Part shown: positions 33,931 through 45,289 of the stretch, piece by piece
Numbering within the stretch: position 1 is the stretch's first letter
Layout of the letters: each line of letters starts with the position of its first letter
NCBI GenBank assembly: GCA_013368315.1
Contig: JAACJM010000060.1
Span: 186,001 to 250,000, forward strand
Direction: 5' to 3'
Length of the DNA stretch: 64,000 nt
DNA from: Tetrapyrgos nigripes
Taxonomy: Eukaryota > Basidiomycota > Agaricomycetes > Agaricales > Campanellaceae
Translations under genes and position numbers: made by a program
Notes under the pieces: model-generated
What the model saw: the letters and a program-made list of their open reading frames with translations, nothing else
The model's database searches: none
Told to the model about the DNA's origin: nothing

Positions 33931-34767
33931 TTTTGCTTTTCTTAACAGCATACCCTTGTTCTATCACAACAACTGCTGATTATATTGACATCTCCACACT
34001 CAAGACAACCCTCTCTGATTTCAATTGGCATTACTGGTGGACGTTTTTCATTGGAAAACCAAACACAAGAAGATCAACATTGAGTGTTCATGGCACTGTA
34101 ACCCCACCCAGTTTCTGGAACTGTGGTGCAATGACTCCAACTCCTGGTATTTCAACTCATCCATTGCTGAGCAAAACAATGTATGGCTAGGAGGTTTTTC
34201 TTCTATTGTGTGGGAGATGGGTTTTGTAAAGTACGATTTCTTTCTAGATGAGATGATTTGATGTCGCAATCAGCTCATTCTGTGTCGTCTTGGTAATTAC
34301 AACCCTGATCACTATTCTTGATTCATTACTATTTCATTACTATGTTTACTAGTTGTTGCAAATCAAATTATTTCTGTACATAACGAAGTCTCAAAGAAAA
34401 TATTCCACACTACAATGTGAAGTGAGAACTTGTAACTAGAAATTCCAACTTTTCCAGCCCCTGTTCTTGGTCAGCAGTGCCTGCCATCCTGAAGTGTCCC
34501 TTCTCCACTTGTCTCATCTCTGTGTCTGGGCATTTGTCCTGCCATCATTCCACTCCTTCTCCATGTTGAGATCCCATGCTGCATGCTGCTTGTTGTAGTT
34601 GCAAACACTTACAGCATACCCAAAGATATCATATAAGATGGTCTTCATTGTATTCTCATTCAATGGCCATTCTGCTGCATCCTTCTGCTTCTGCACAAAG
34701 GTAAAGGCATATACCATGTCCCTAACCAGAATTCTATCTGGCCATTTGCCCTCGTTGTCAAGAACGT

Positions 34768-35187
34768 TGTCACTTAGCAATTAACCACCCAAGTCACACA
34801 ATGAACAAGATAGATTGACACGATATAAGAGACGAGAGAAGGAAAAGAGATGTAGAGAAATGGTAGAGGTGAGAGACGTATGAGTAGCTGACTATGCTTA
34901 ACACTGCACTGTACTGAGAGCGGAGTGGAGACGAAGTGAACAGACTAAAGAACTAACTACAAGCCCGTTGGTATATATGTGAAAGAAGTGAATAGAGAGT
35001 AAGTGAATAAGTGAGAATGTCCATGGAGATAGGAATTGGAGCTAGGAATCGGAGGAGATAAATGATGTACATGTCAGATCAAGAGATGGTAACCGTAGAC
35101 AAGGAAAACAATGATGAGAGTATGAAAGAAATGAATAGTAGTCCATGGAGTTAAGAAATAAATAGGGAAGAGCAGTGATTCGTGACA
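34768..35187 (-). repeat. 3' LTR of the Gypsy element (coding orientation)
   Basis: This 420-bp LTR is nearly identical to 42201-42620. It follows the polypurine tract on the minus strand and ends TGACA at 34768. Confidence 0.93.
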
Positions 35188-35225
35188 CTACCCCCTTCTT
35201 ATGACGAGCTTACACTGGAGCTCAT

Positions 35226-36233
35226 TCACCAGTTAACGTAATACCTCCTCCAACTGTCGCAGAGTTTTTGTGTTAACTCCGATTCTTCTGGCCATGTTTC
35301 CGGCCCCTGCTCCACGACCTCTCCCCATCCGGTCAGGTTGGTCACTGACCCCCAGACCGATGGATCAGACTGCCAGTCTGGTTGGGTCCATCTGTTGTTG
35401 TCATCCTGTTGAACGACGTGTGCCCCCCATATAGTTGTGTCCCCCCATCTGATGTTTCCCCTGTGTTCCACTCGGAGAGACGTCCGTTGAGCTACACATC
35501 TAGCCCTATGTCCCTGTCCTAATCTGCATCGGGTTCCTCCATCTTCCCCTTCCCATGTACATTGTTTGACCCCATTATGTTCTCCTGGGTGTCCTATCCG
35601 GAGTCAACATCATTGTCTGGAGCGTTGTCCGTATGTGCAACGGCGTCCATTGGATCGTTGCCACCACTCAGGTTGCCATGATTCTGCGGTGGTCGTTGTC
35701 TGGGTGTCAGTTGCGAGAGCAGTGGTGGTAGTGGTGGACATGTGGTCTATGATATCGGAGGTTTTAGGAAGTGGTAGGGCTGTTGGTTGTAATGTGGAGT
35801 GCGGTTGTGCTTTTTGATTCTCTGCTCAAAGGTGGCTTTTTAAAGTGTTCTCTGATCGGGTGGGGACCTGACCCCGTTAACGTTTGACAGTAAACACCGT
35901 CTACTTGTGTTGGTACGCCCGTGGGTGTTCCAGATGAAATTTCTCAACCATGTCTATTACGTTTGACAGGTTGGATGTGGGAACCCAAGAATTCTCAGAG
36001 TCAGGGTAATCCAATCATTTGATCAGGTATTGAGTCCCCTTTCTATTCCTGGTGGGCTTCGAGTCGAGTATCTTTTCCACGTCGTATTCTTCATCTGCAT
36101 CCAGTAACTCCACGGGTGGTTCAGGGTAATTTGGTCCATGTGCGTCAGTCTCAGCGTATGGTGATAGTAGCGATGCATGAAAGACGGGGTGTATTCGCCA
36201 GGTCTTTGGTAATTTCAACTTGCAGTTGACCTA
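35226..36233 (-). pseudogene. Gypsy polyprotein end: chromodomain-like region and Trp/Cys-rich extension
   Basis: After the integrase, a TAG at 36231 (Gln site) precedes [20 protein letters not shown], the conserved post-integrase motif, and then [23 protein letters not shown], which opens a chromodomain (VEKIL...R.R...YLIKW type). Beyond it, degraded frames lead to a distal part with a Cys cluster (CTWEG, TRCRLGQG, HRARC) and a Trp-rich tail ending RRYYVNW at 35226. The chromodomain would guide integration to marked chromatin. Confidence 0.72.
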
Positions 36234-37256
36234 GCTGATTACTTCAATGACTTCGAATGGCCCATGACGACGATCAGACAACTTAGCTTTTGGTCTTGTT
36301 GTTTTTAGATTTTTCCCATCGAGTAGTACTCTATCCCCAACTTTGTACCCTTTCCATGGTATAGAGTGGTTTCCGTGCTGATTCTTCATGGTCTCTGCCA
36401 CTGAAGATAAACTGGCTTTGAGCTCTTCTCTGAGTTGGTTGAGGTTTTCGAGTCGTTGCTCGACTGTTGGTAAGTGGGATGTCGGGTTGAACGCTGGAAA
36501 GAACCACGGTTGATATCCATGTAAGAGCTCGAACAGCAATTTTCTGGTTGCTGAGTGAATTCTAGTGTTATGGCTGAACTCTGCATATGGTATGTAATCC
36601 ACCCAGTCTTCCTGTCGGTAATTGCAGAAGATCTGTAAGAACTGCTCTAGTTCTTGATTGTATCGTTCCGATTCTCCGTCGGTCTGTGGGTGATAAGCTG
36701 TGCTCAGGGCTGATTTTACTCCGAGTTTTTCGTGGACCGCGGCCATGACTTTGCTAGCGAACTGTGGTCCTCGGTCAGAGATCATTTTATCCCATAGTCC
36801 ATATCGCTGCCATGTGTGATCAAGCAGGAGATTGACCATACCGTCGCTATCAATTGTCTTCGTGCACAGTGATATAATGACGGTTTTTGTTGACCTGTCA
36901 ACGACAACATGTACTGCATTGAATCCTTTGCATTCAGGGAGATCCGTGATAAAGTCTGTTGTGATAGTGCTGAAGGGTCGTTCTGGAATTTTGGTGGGTA
37001 CCAAGGGAACTCGGGTCGGGTTATTATTTGGTTTCGTCAGTTGACATTTGGCGCAGCCGTTTACGTAGTCTCTGACGAATACTGACATACCCGGCCACCA
37101 GAATTCTCTGCTGACTAGTTCGTAGGTCTTGTATCTCCCAGGGTGTCCTGCTGCCAGAGAGTTGTGGTGTAATTTTACGATGTCTCGTCGGAGATCGTTA
37201 TCAGCTGGGACATAGATTTTTCTGTGGAATAGTATAATCTGTCCTCGTAGTTCCAT
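36231..37256 (-). pseudogene. Gypsy integrase domain
   Basis: An open 341-codon frame contains the zinc-binding HHCC region (LHHNSLAAGHPGRYKT, CAKCQLTK) and the DDE core: TTDFITDLP with the first Asp, ISDRGPQFAS with the second, and the HPQTDGESERYNQELEQFL segment with Glu. A C-terminal GPFEVIEV motif follows. The domain is complete, and its upstream and downstream joins are broken by stops. Confidence 0.9.
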
Positions 37257-38730
37257 TCCTGTAGATTTTTCACTAGAGACCGTGGTCCGTTTTGTAGGAT
37301 GATGTCAAGGGCACTCACTACTTCAAGGTCCCTTTTGGGGGACTCTTTGATTCTTCGTCGTAGTTCTGTGTCTCCTATGGCAGTTACAGCCCCCTGTCTG
37401 GTTGCCTGGATACGGAAGAACTTAGGGTCGAGTAGAACCCTGTTTGCATTGTCATTTTCTATCCCAATTCAGTGGTCTGGTCGTCTGGACAATGGATCAG
37501 CTTTGTTAAGGCTTCCTGGTTTATGGAGCAGGGAGAACTCAAATCTAGTAAGGAACAGCACCCATCGTGCTTGTCATTGGCTAAGTTTCTGAGCCGTTTG
37601 GAAGTATGTAAGATTGTGATGATCAGTCAAAATCTCGATGGAGTGTGGGGCTCCTTCCAGGTAATGTCACCATGCTTCTAATGCCCATATAATCGCAAGT
37701 TGTAGTTTCGTTCCGTCTCAGAGAGCGACTTGGAGATATAGGCTACTGGATGCCATCGATTGTCGTCCCCGGTTTGCATGAGTATTCCCCCTGTTGCATA
37801 TTCCGATGTGTCAACTTCTACTCAATATGGTTTGGTATGATCAGGCATTAATAGGACTGGTCTGGAAGTGAAAGCCGCTTTGAGGGTTTGGAAGGCTTTC
37901 TCCGCTTCTGTTCCCCACCCCCACTGGTTATCCTTCTTGGTTAGGTTGAACAGTGGTTGGGCAATTTTCGAGAAGTCCTTGATGAATCATCTGTAAAAGT
38001 TTCCGAATCCCAGGAATGCTTGTACTTCCTTCACTGTTTTTGGTGTTGGCCAATCGATTACTCCTGCTACCTTGGCAGGGTCCATTGCTAAGGTGTCATG
38101 GGAGACGATAAGACCTAGGAAGTCGACCTTGTCGGTTTTGAAAGTGCATTTTTCCGGTTTTACGTATAAGTTGTTGTCCCGTAAGCGTTGTAACACCTTT
38201 CGTACAAGTTCACAGTGTTCTGATAAATCATGGGTGAATATGAGAATGTCATCCATATAAATAACGACCTTCCCTTGATCAATGAGATCCTTAAAGATTG
38301 TATTCATCATTGCTTGGAAGGTAGCGGGTGAATTCATGAGTCCAAAGAACATGACCGTTGGTTCAAAAAGTCCCCGATTGGTCTTGAAGGCAGCTTTCCA
38401 TTCGTCCCCTTCCTTGATTCAGACGTTGTTGTATCCCCATTGGAGGTCGATTTTAGAGAATACGTGTGCGTTTTTGAGTTTGTCGATCAATTCTGGGATA
38501 AGTGGTAAGGGATACGCGTTCTTTATGGTGCCCTTGTTCAGCTCTCTGTAGTCCTGTACGGGTTGTAGTTTTCCATTCTTTTTCTTGACGAAGAAGAAAG
38601 GACTTGCCATGGGTGACTTTGATGGTTTAATGTATCCCTTTTTGAGATTTTCGTCTAGGAAAGAGTCTAACTCGGTTTGTTCGTTTGGTGATAGAGGGTA
38701 TGTTTTGCATGTTCGCAGTTGAAAGTCTTC
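37257..38730 (-). pseudogene. Gypsy reverse transcriptase and RNase H, many stops
   Basis: The reverse transcriptase reads from [25 protein letters not shown] (at 38610) through MFFGLMNSPATFQAMMN and the catalytic VIYMDDILIF, then FLGFGNFYR. RNase H follows with broken frames around ATGGIL and the TDHHN region. In-frame TGA codons interrupt it at 38419, 37987, 37822, 37667 and 37469. Each lies where Arg or another conserved residue is expected. Confidence 0.88.
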
Positions 38731-39588
38731 TCATAGTTCGATTGCGTGGTCCCAACTGCTTCGTTGGGGCAGACGTTCTGAGGTTTCTTTATCGAATACC
38801 AACAAGTAATTGTGATATTGTTTGGGGATTCGTTCTTCCAGTGATGTCGGTTGGTCTGTTGTTGGTTTGTTTTCAGCGATTTGTTGTGCTTTTGTAAAAG
38901 CTGCTCGGATACTCAGCTTGGTTCCTGATGACTCTTCGTCTTGATTTTCTGGAACGTTGATATATTCCATGGCGAGTTCACTCCATTGGTGTGGAACTTC
39001 CCATTGTCCGGTTGTATCTTCTGAGGATAACAGTGCTCCTAATTCAATCAGTTTCGAGCGAGTGTTCTGAGACCGTGATCTTCGTCGTTGTCCTGCTACC
39101 TTCGGCTGTGCTACTGGTTTATAGGGTCCTGTAGGTTCTTTGTATAACACTTGGTATTCCCGATGATATGTTCTAGGATCAACTACTTCAGGTTGTCTTG
39201 GTTTCGTGGGATGTATATTCAACTTAGCTCTGATCTTAACTGGTGGATTCTCTAACACGCAGGTATCGTTACAGCGTGTCAAGTTAACTTCTGAAGTCAC
39301 CCAGTTAATTTCTGGGTTGTGGTGTTCTAGCCAGTTGGTTCCTAGAATGATATCGTGTTTACCGATGTCCGTAATATAAAATTCGGAAGTTTCCTCGTGA
39401 TACGTTTTTCGATCTTGTGTATAGATCTGTAACCTTTGGATGGTGTAGTGTGTCACCCATCCCATAACGTTTTCGGATCCGTCAACATTTTGTACTGGGA
39501 AGGGTTTTTCTATGGGGATTCGATTCAGGTGATGTTTTTGAGCGAAAGCGTTGTTGATAATAACTCCTTCTGCTCCGCTGTCCAGCAA
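38731..39588 (-). pseudogene. Gypsy aspartic protease and linker
   Basis: The active-site motif LDSGAEG near 39585 and the second motif DIILGTNWLEHHNPEINW identify a retropepsin. A Lys/Arg-rich linker leads to LPQRSSWDHAIEL, the usual join to reverse transcriptase, where a TGA at 38731 cuts the frame. Confidence 0.87.
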
Positions 39589-39799
39589 AGCGATTGCGTC
39601 GATTTTTCGTCCAGTTATTTTACTGATTAATTCCGTTTCTAGTTCTATTGAGGAAATCTGTCGATTCCGAGTGATTGCCGTGATTCTTAGCTTAGATGGA
39701 ATTGTGGCTTACAAAAGGGTATAAGGCTCGTGTATTGCCTATTTTTTACTGGTATGTATGTCCATATCCCTCCTCCTGACGACGTGACAGGGGAGGTGT

Positions 39800-41923
39800 T
39801 CAAAAATCCGATTCCGTTACCAGGTCCTTCAAGTAACCCGCTGCCTTCTCCCTTTCTTCTCCAGATAGCGCCCTGACTTTGGCAGTGAATTCTTCAGCAA
39901 TTTCCTTCATGATGGTATTTGTTCCAGAGGGTGAAGGTTCAGTAGTAGCTGCCCTGATCGAAGGTTTCCCGGTCGTGTTGTCTGAATTGCTCATGCTGGA
40001 TCTAGGGAACGTAGGGCAGTTGAATGTAGTATGTCCTAGACCCCAACAACCAAAGCATCGTCCCTCTTTCTTCATTCTTCCCCTTTCCTCATTTGTCAGT
40101 TTAGGCAGATATTTAACTTTTGGGGATGCACCTGGGTTATTGTTCTGAAAGGCATTTACTTCCATGCTTCTCATTCGACTACCTCCTGTCTTCTGTGATC
40201 CTTTGGTCTGTCGCTCTCCTTCCCCTCGTTGTTTACTCCATAGAGCCTTTTCAGTCTGCCTTTCTACCCAAGTCATATGTTGTTTAACCGCGGCCCTTTG
40301 TAGTGTTTCGAGGTTCTTGGGTTGGGATGGTAGGTAGGAAATTCGGTCTGCCAATCCTTTAAGGAGCCCTTTTCGATAGTACTTCATTAAAGCTTCATTG
40401 TTATAGCCAGTATCTTTAGCGTATAACTCGAATTCGGAATTGTACTTATCTATATCCGCCAATGCTCCTTCCATCCTTATGACCTCTATCTTTGCTTGTG
40501 CTTGTGTCTTTCAGGACATTGGCTTGAAGTCATGTAGGAACTGTTGTTTTACTTCCTGTAGCGTCCACTTTTTCTTCTTCTTTGACCCTAGCGACAAGTC
40601 TTCATTGGTGCTCCAATACTCCTCGTCACTATCGCTGAAATCATCATCTTCTTCATAGATTTTTGCCATCATATTGTGAGCCCATCGCCCCGCTCTCTCT
40701 CCTGTGAAGAGTGTGAAGAATAGTGCTATTTTTTCGTTTTCCATGGGGTATACTCCTTCGTTAAGTCAGATGTAGTTGTTGAACTCGGCTAACCAATCCT
40801 TCGCCAAGTTTTGTTCTCCTGTAAATTTTTCCGGTTTCGATCCTCTTTCCTTCGTGGTTTTATTTGGGAGCTGGTCATCGTCAGAGAGGGTATCGGCATC
40901 AGCAGGGGGTCTGTTTGTTCCTCCTGCAGCGGCGGTGGCTGAGGCGGGTTCATTGTGTTCAGACATTCCGAGGTTAGAGAGGATGTTCTGAAGATCGATT
41001 ATTCGATGGGGAGGAACAGATATGGGTTCTTGGATCGCACTGGGTGTACTGTCAGATGGAGATCTCCTAAGAGGGCTTTGTGGTTCAACAGGAGAGAGTG
41101 GGTGTTCTGGTTCGGGAGTAGGTTCTGGTACCTCATGTTGTCCAGATGATTGTATGGGTTCTAGACCGTATCCTAGTTCTGTTTGAGTAAGAACTCGATT
41201 GTGTATAGAGAGTCGGTATGGACATGGATTGTTTTGACAGTTGTCCCACTGGTGATTAACCGAAACGTGGTAGTCTTTCTGTCGTTGGGGGTGGTATGCA
41301 TGGGATCGACGGATACAGGCGAGGGTGAGAGGTGAGGAGGTACAACTGGGGATTCGGGATGCGGTGCGTGATCTTGATTGGGTTCTAGGATTTCCACTTC
41401 TGGACATACACTAGTGCCACTCTTCAGATTCTGAGAATAGGTGTTCCCACTGGTCAATGGGTACGTCTTCCCAATGGAATCCTTGTCGATAGTAGTCGTT
41501 TATTCTGGGGATTCGAGTTTGGTAGTACCTCTCGCGTTCTTCTTGACAGTGTTCTAAGATGTCACTGTCTTTGTAGTTGTCGTGACTGAACCAACAGGGA
41601 ATAGAGGCGTCTCCAAGTCAAACAAAGTAGCAAGTGTCTATGACTGCCACGTAGCGTGGGGATACGTTTTCAGGGGATATCTTTATTCGAAGGTATTCAA
41701 AGATGGTTACTTCACCTTTGGCCCACGTTCTCTTGTTTAGTCTGATCCAGTGGTTGTCAAGTGCGATGGCGTGTTTTTGTACTGTGCTTTTAACTCGTTG
41801 CAAGTAGTCTTTGAAGCTGTTTGAAGCCTCGATCTTATAGCAGTATTCGGGTGGGGGTCGAACTTGTAGGTTGTTGAGAAATGGTTCAAAGTTGAGAGCC
41901 AGTGTGTATGATTGGGATTTCAA
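39800..41923 (-). pseudogene. Gypsy gag region
   Basis: The downstream piece (40474-39800) has YNSEFELYAKDTGYN and a zinc knuckle CFGCWGLGHTTFNC near 40060, ending in a natural stop at 39800. Upstream pieces carry the capsid core (KIALFFTLFTGERAGRWAHN) and a Pro/Ser-rich N-terminal segment. A further N-terminal part lies at 41923-41618 (LNFEPFLNNLQVRPPP). TGA codons at 40511, 40766 and 41618 break the frame. Gag packages the element's RNA. Confidence 0.82.
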
Positions 41924-42200
41924 TTACAGAGTCGGTCAACCACCCTACTCGAATCAGCGAGTCTGGTTTTATGTCTCGAAACTATGTAAACAGAAGATGA
42001 CCTCATGCAACAACTCCTTGAGATTGTTCACGCCTGCCAACCTGTGAGGCTCCTCACACAGGGTAGTGTTGATGGGCTTGGGGGCACTGTAGGGGAAAGA
42101 TAGGGAATAGGAAAGTCCGGTAATACGGAAGAGTTCATAGTGGTTGTGGGTTCTGTTTGTGAGGTGGGTGTAAGAGAGTCTGTTCAAGTGTCAAGAATGT

Positions 42201-42620
42201 TGTCACTTAGCAATTAACCACCCAAGTCACACAATGAACAAGATAGATTGACACGATATAAGAGACGAGAGAAGGAAAAGAGATGTAGAGAAATGGTAGA
42301 GGTGAGAGACGTATGAGTAGCTGACTATGCTCAACACTGCACTGTACTGAGACCGGAGTGGAGACGAAGTGAACAGACTAAAGAACTAACTACAAGCCTG
42401 TTGGTATATATGTGAAAGAAGTGAATAGAGAGTAAGTGAATAAGTGAGAATGTCCATGGAGATAGGAATCGGAGCTAGGAATCGGAGGAGATAAATGATG
42501 TACATGTCAGATCAAGAGATGGTAACTGTAGACAAGGAAAACAATGATGAGAGTATGAAAGAAATGAATAGTAGTCCATGGAGTTAAGAAATAAATAGGG
42601 AAGAGCGGTGATTCATGACA
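42201..42620 (-). repeat. 5' LTR of the Gypsy element (coding orientation)
   Basis: Partner of 34768-35187. Transcription would run from here leftwards. Confidence 0.93.
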
Positions 42621-43523
42621 CTCGTGTCCACCCATATACACCTTCTGTTCTGGATAAAGCTTGTCCTGTTGGGCTTTAATTGCAGTGTTGGGTCTGGGCC
42701 AGGGTGCAATTGGGGTCGAAGCAGCCTCCAGATCAAAGATGAAGTGCTTGATTGACTCTGAAAACTGACTAAGACCTTCATCGATTTCTTTGGCCTCATC
42801 TCCAGAGTCTTGAGTGGTGGACAATGTCGGAGAAGAAGGTGACAAGATGGGAGATGATAGTAGTGTTTGATTTTGAGATTGAGACTGAGACAACTCAGCA
42901 CAAGGATCAAAGGGTTGTAAGTCAAGTGGTCTCTGAGAGTTGGCTGATACTGTGCACTTCTGATCAGGTCGGCCTACTTGTTGAAGGCGATGGGGTTCAT
43001 GAGTATGTTGGCAAAGCTGTGCTCCTTCCTGCTCTTGCTCTTTTGAAAAAAACTTGAACATGTCATAAATGTTGTCCCTCTGTCTCTTTGCAACCCTCTG
43101 ACCAACCTCAGGGTACCCTGACGACTGAGAACTCCCGCCTTGACAGATGTATTTGTCAACATCCTGCATGCTATCCCCATCAATCTCCTTATGGCGAAGA
43201 AGAAGAGGCCTATCCTTCTGCAAGTGTATGACACTGTCCACTATACCCTCAGCCCAATTGAAGTCATGGAAAGACCAAATATCAATTGTCTCGTAGCATG
43301 TCAATCCCAGGTGGGCCATAAGAGGTGTTCCAGTCTTGTCATAGTGGGTGGTTGTGGTAGCTATGTTGAGAACCCCAGGAACCTGTTGATGGTGAAGGAT
43401 TCTTCTGTTGCAAAGAATATGGGCCGTGATACATTCAGTGAAGTGCGGAAATATTTTCCTGCAAAAAGACCAAGAATGATTGCAATAATATGAGCACCAC
43501 TTTGCAAAAGAAAGAAAAGGCAA

Positions 43524-45289
43524 GCGAAATGTGTACAGGACCCTTAAGTATTACTGGTGGCGGCCCCAGAACTCAAACAAAAATCATGTCAATTTCATTA
43601 TAAACCAAGATTTCTTGAGGGTTCTTCCTCCCTTCTAAAGATATGTACTACTAGTAAACCTGATTAGAAATAGTACATACATGCATCCCATACATACACA
43701 TACAGTACAGATAAAAAGGAAGTAGTGGTGGACGGTGCCATCAAGCATGGGGTACATGCCTGATTGTGGAGTTGCCTAATGGGGATGGCACACAGGTGGG
43801 TACCAACACGCAGGTGGCATGCAGGTACAACACGCAGAATTCACACAACTGGTTACACATTACTGAACTTGTGGTCGAAATTGTACAGTATTATTGGTGC
43901 CCAAGTCCAGAAATCCCAAAGAATTTCACTGCTCACAGCAGCCACAACACAGGGAAATCTTGTGAAGCATGAAGTCCGAGGTAAAATATAGCTGATGTCA
44001 CCCGGTTCCAGTCTTGACATTCTTCTCTTCTAAGAAAAGCCTTGAAATACAACGGCCCTACATGCAACATCAGGGCGTATATTTACCAGTGGCAAAACAC
44101 CAAAACCAACCTTGCTCTTCCTTCACAGTGATGATGGCATATCACTGTTACTCATACACGAAAGCAGAGTGATAATTGCCACAAAGATACAAGGACATCC
44201 ATATGCAAAAAATGGCAGACTTGACCAGCTACTGTACCATTTCAACCAAAGGTTCAGCCTATGTTATGCATTACACATTGATTTTGCCAGGACCCAGTTC
44301 AGAGTAAGCTATTACACATTACGAATTTCATATTTCCATATCGAGAAGGCAGGCCGTTGGCCTGCCCACCAGAGAGGATGTTACGTCTATGTACCTACTA
44401 GGAATACAACCAAAAAAACTTCTTTTTGCCCTTTTTTTGGCCTGCCCACAAACCACCACTACTCAGTATGTGAACAGACAGACTCTGGTCTAGTGTGCCA
44501 CTTGAGGAGAGAAAACTGGCCAAGAGCCAAATTTTCATCTCAAAACCTGTTAAAAGACAGCTGCTCCCTCCTCGAAATGTCTCTATATGGACTGTGCAAA
44601 AAAATACCCCTATATAGAAAGTGTTACGAACTCAGTTCAGAACCCTATGTTATGCATTATGAAAATTTATTTTGGTTAGTTCAGACCCTCCCTGTTATGC
44701 ATTACTGAACTTTTGGCCGAAATGGTACAGTATTAGGAGTACAAGGAGATCTAGAGCAACGATGAATGGGAAAAGGAATGTAAAGTATGGTCCTGCTAGG
44801 TGGATTACTTGTATGTATTCCGGGTTTTCAACAGTTCAGCACAAGACAGAATTTTCGAGTATGATTGCACCTCCAGACTCCAGGTAACTGGGCACGAAGT
44901 TCACACAGTCACACCCAGCGCATCCTGCGTGTTTTTTGCAACGGGGTTGTCCTAGTGGGTCTTCTTTGGAGTGACCTTCTAATGAGGCAAATGAGGAATA
45001 GGTAAGGGTGATGAAGAGTCAAGACAGTAGAAATGGGGGCTGGGATGGGGATGCTGTAGGGGAAACTAGGGGTGACCTTTGCAACGACCACTACTAACTG
45101 TACTGGGGTAATATGTCCAAATGTTCAGTCAATACAGGAACAGGATGACAACCCCTGTGCTAGTACTAGACCAGCGTTAAAGCCCAAACCAACACGCTTC
45201 ATGGTCACAAGAGGAACAGAGGACTAGTACATCACTCACCTCGACAACTTCATCCAATTCAACAAAACCTGACCAGCCGAGAATCGAGA
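43524..45289. other. Repeat-bearing stretch without recognised gene
   Basis: A short motif family (ATTACTGAACTT, then TCGAAATTGTACAGTATTA or a close variant) occurs at 43854-43900 (+), 44231-44276 (-) and 44693-44738 (+), with an extra half copy near 44646. An open frame at 44112-44708 lies over these repeats and looks spurious. A hairpin GGCAGGCCGTTGGCCTGCC lies at 44347-44365. Confidence 0.45.

Larger units (their letters stand above)
30141..34321 (+). pseudogene. KDZ-type transposase gene (CxC5/CxC6 cysteine clusters), decayed
   Basis: Fragments in order match the Kyakuja-Dileera-Zisupton transposases of mushrooms that carry cysteine clusters. An N-terminal helical part (IPGLLDHITFDSLLQL) comes first. 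Next is a CxC5-like stretch with YYSGIPSALQVSESCYIEQQ and SDNVWDSFIILSLLEDSQ. Then comes a CxC6-like zinc cluster from 31321 (GRPRCAYQPEDC, FCSKHQDQECVCAVFGC). After a long interruption, the last exon at 33951-34321 has VDVFHWKTKHKK, HCNPTQF, WYFNSSIAEQNNVWLGGF and FFLDEMI, the conserved C-terminal part of the catalytic domain. The last exon contains four in-frame TGA codons (33977, 33986, 34016, 34259), each at a plausible Arg site. An intron-like gap from about 31830 to 33950 is swollen by foreign sequence and a minisatellite. Confidence 0.8.
34768..42620 (-). mobile_element. Gypsy (Ty3) LTR retrotransposon with chromodomain, full length but decayed
   Basis: 7853 bp with two 420-bp LTRs (34768-35187 and 42201-42620), transcribed right to left. 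In coding orientation LTRs begin TGTCACGAATCAC and end CTAAGTGACA. A polypurine tract AAGAAGGGGGTAG abuts the 3' LTR. Order gag, protease, reverse transcriptase, RNase H, integrase, chromodomain-like end defines a Gypsy chromovirus. The LTRs differ at roughly 7 of 420 positions, almost all transitions. The flanking 5-mers AACGT and CTCGT (plus strand) are only partly alike, so the target duplication is mutated or imperfect. Many stop codons break the frames. Confidence 0.93.
34514..43523 (-). pseudogene. Unrecognised gene split by the Gypsy element
   Basis: Two minus-strand coding pieces, 43523-42621 and 34767-34514, flank the Gypsy element. Joining them at a single copy of the target site restores the frame across the junction (KVYMGGH then VLDNEGKWPDR). 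The first piece has VPGVLNIATTTTHYDKTGTP, LTCYETIDIWSFHDFNWAEGIV, and a Ser/Gln-rich linker. The second has DMVYAFTFVQKQKDAAEWPL and NENTMKTILYDIFGYA before a stop. Parts recall fungal kinase-like proteins of mushroom genomes, but I cannot see a catalytic loop and do not assign a function. The stop at 34514 may be the natural end. The 5' part near 43440-43523 probably includes intron sequence. Confidence 0.45.

Noticed and set aside
34768..42620. TGA read as an amino acid in the Gypsy frames, implying an altered genetic code
   Set aside because: Nearby intact genes (for example genes B and C, the penta-EF-hand gene and SPT7) end in TGA, so TGA is a normal stop here. Decay of CGA explains the pattern.
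44347..44365. GC-rich hairpin as a terminator
   Set aside because: Eukaryotic nuclear genes do not use such terminators, and no gene ends here.
44112..44708. 198-codon open frame on the plus strand
   Set aside because: It runs over repeat copies and has no motif or splice support.
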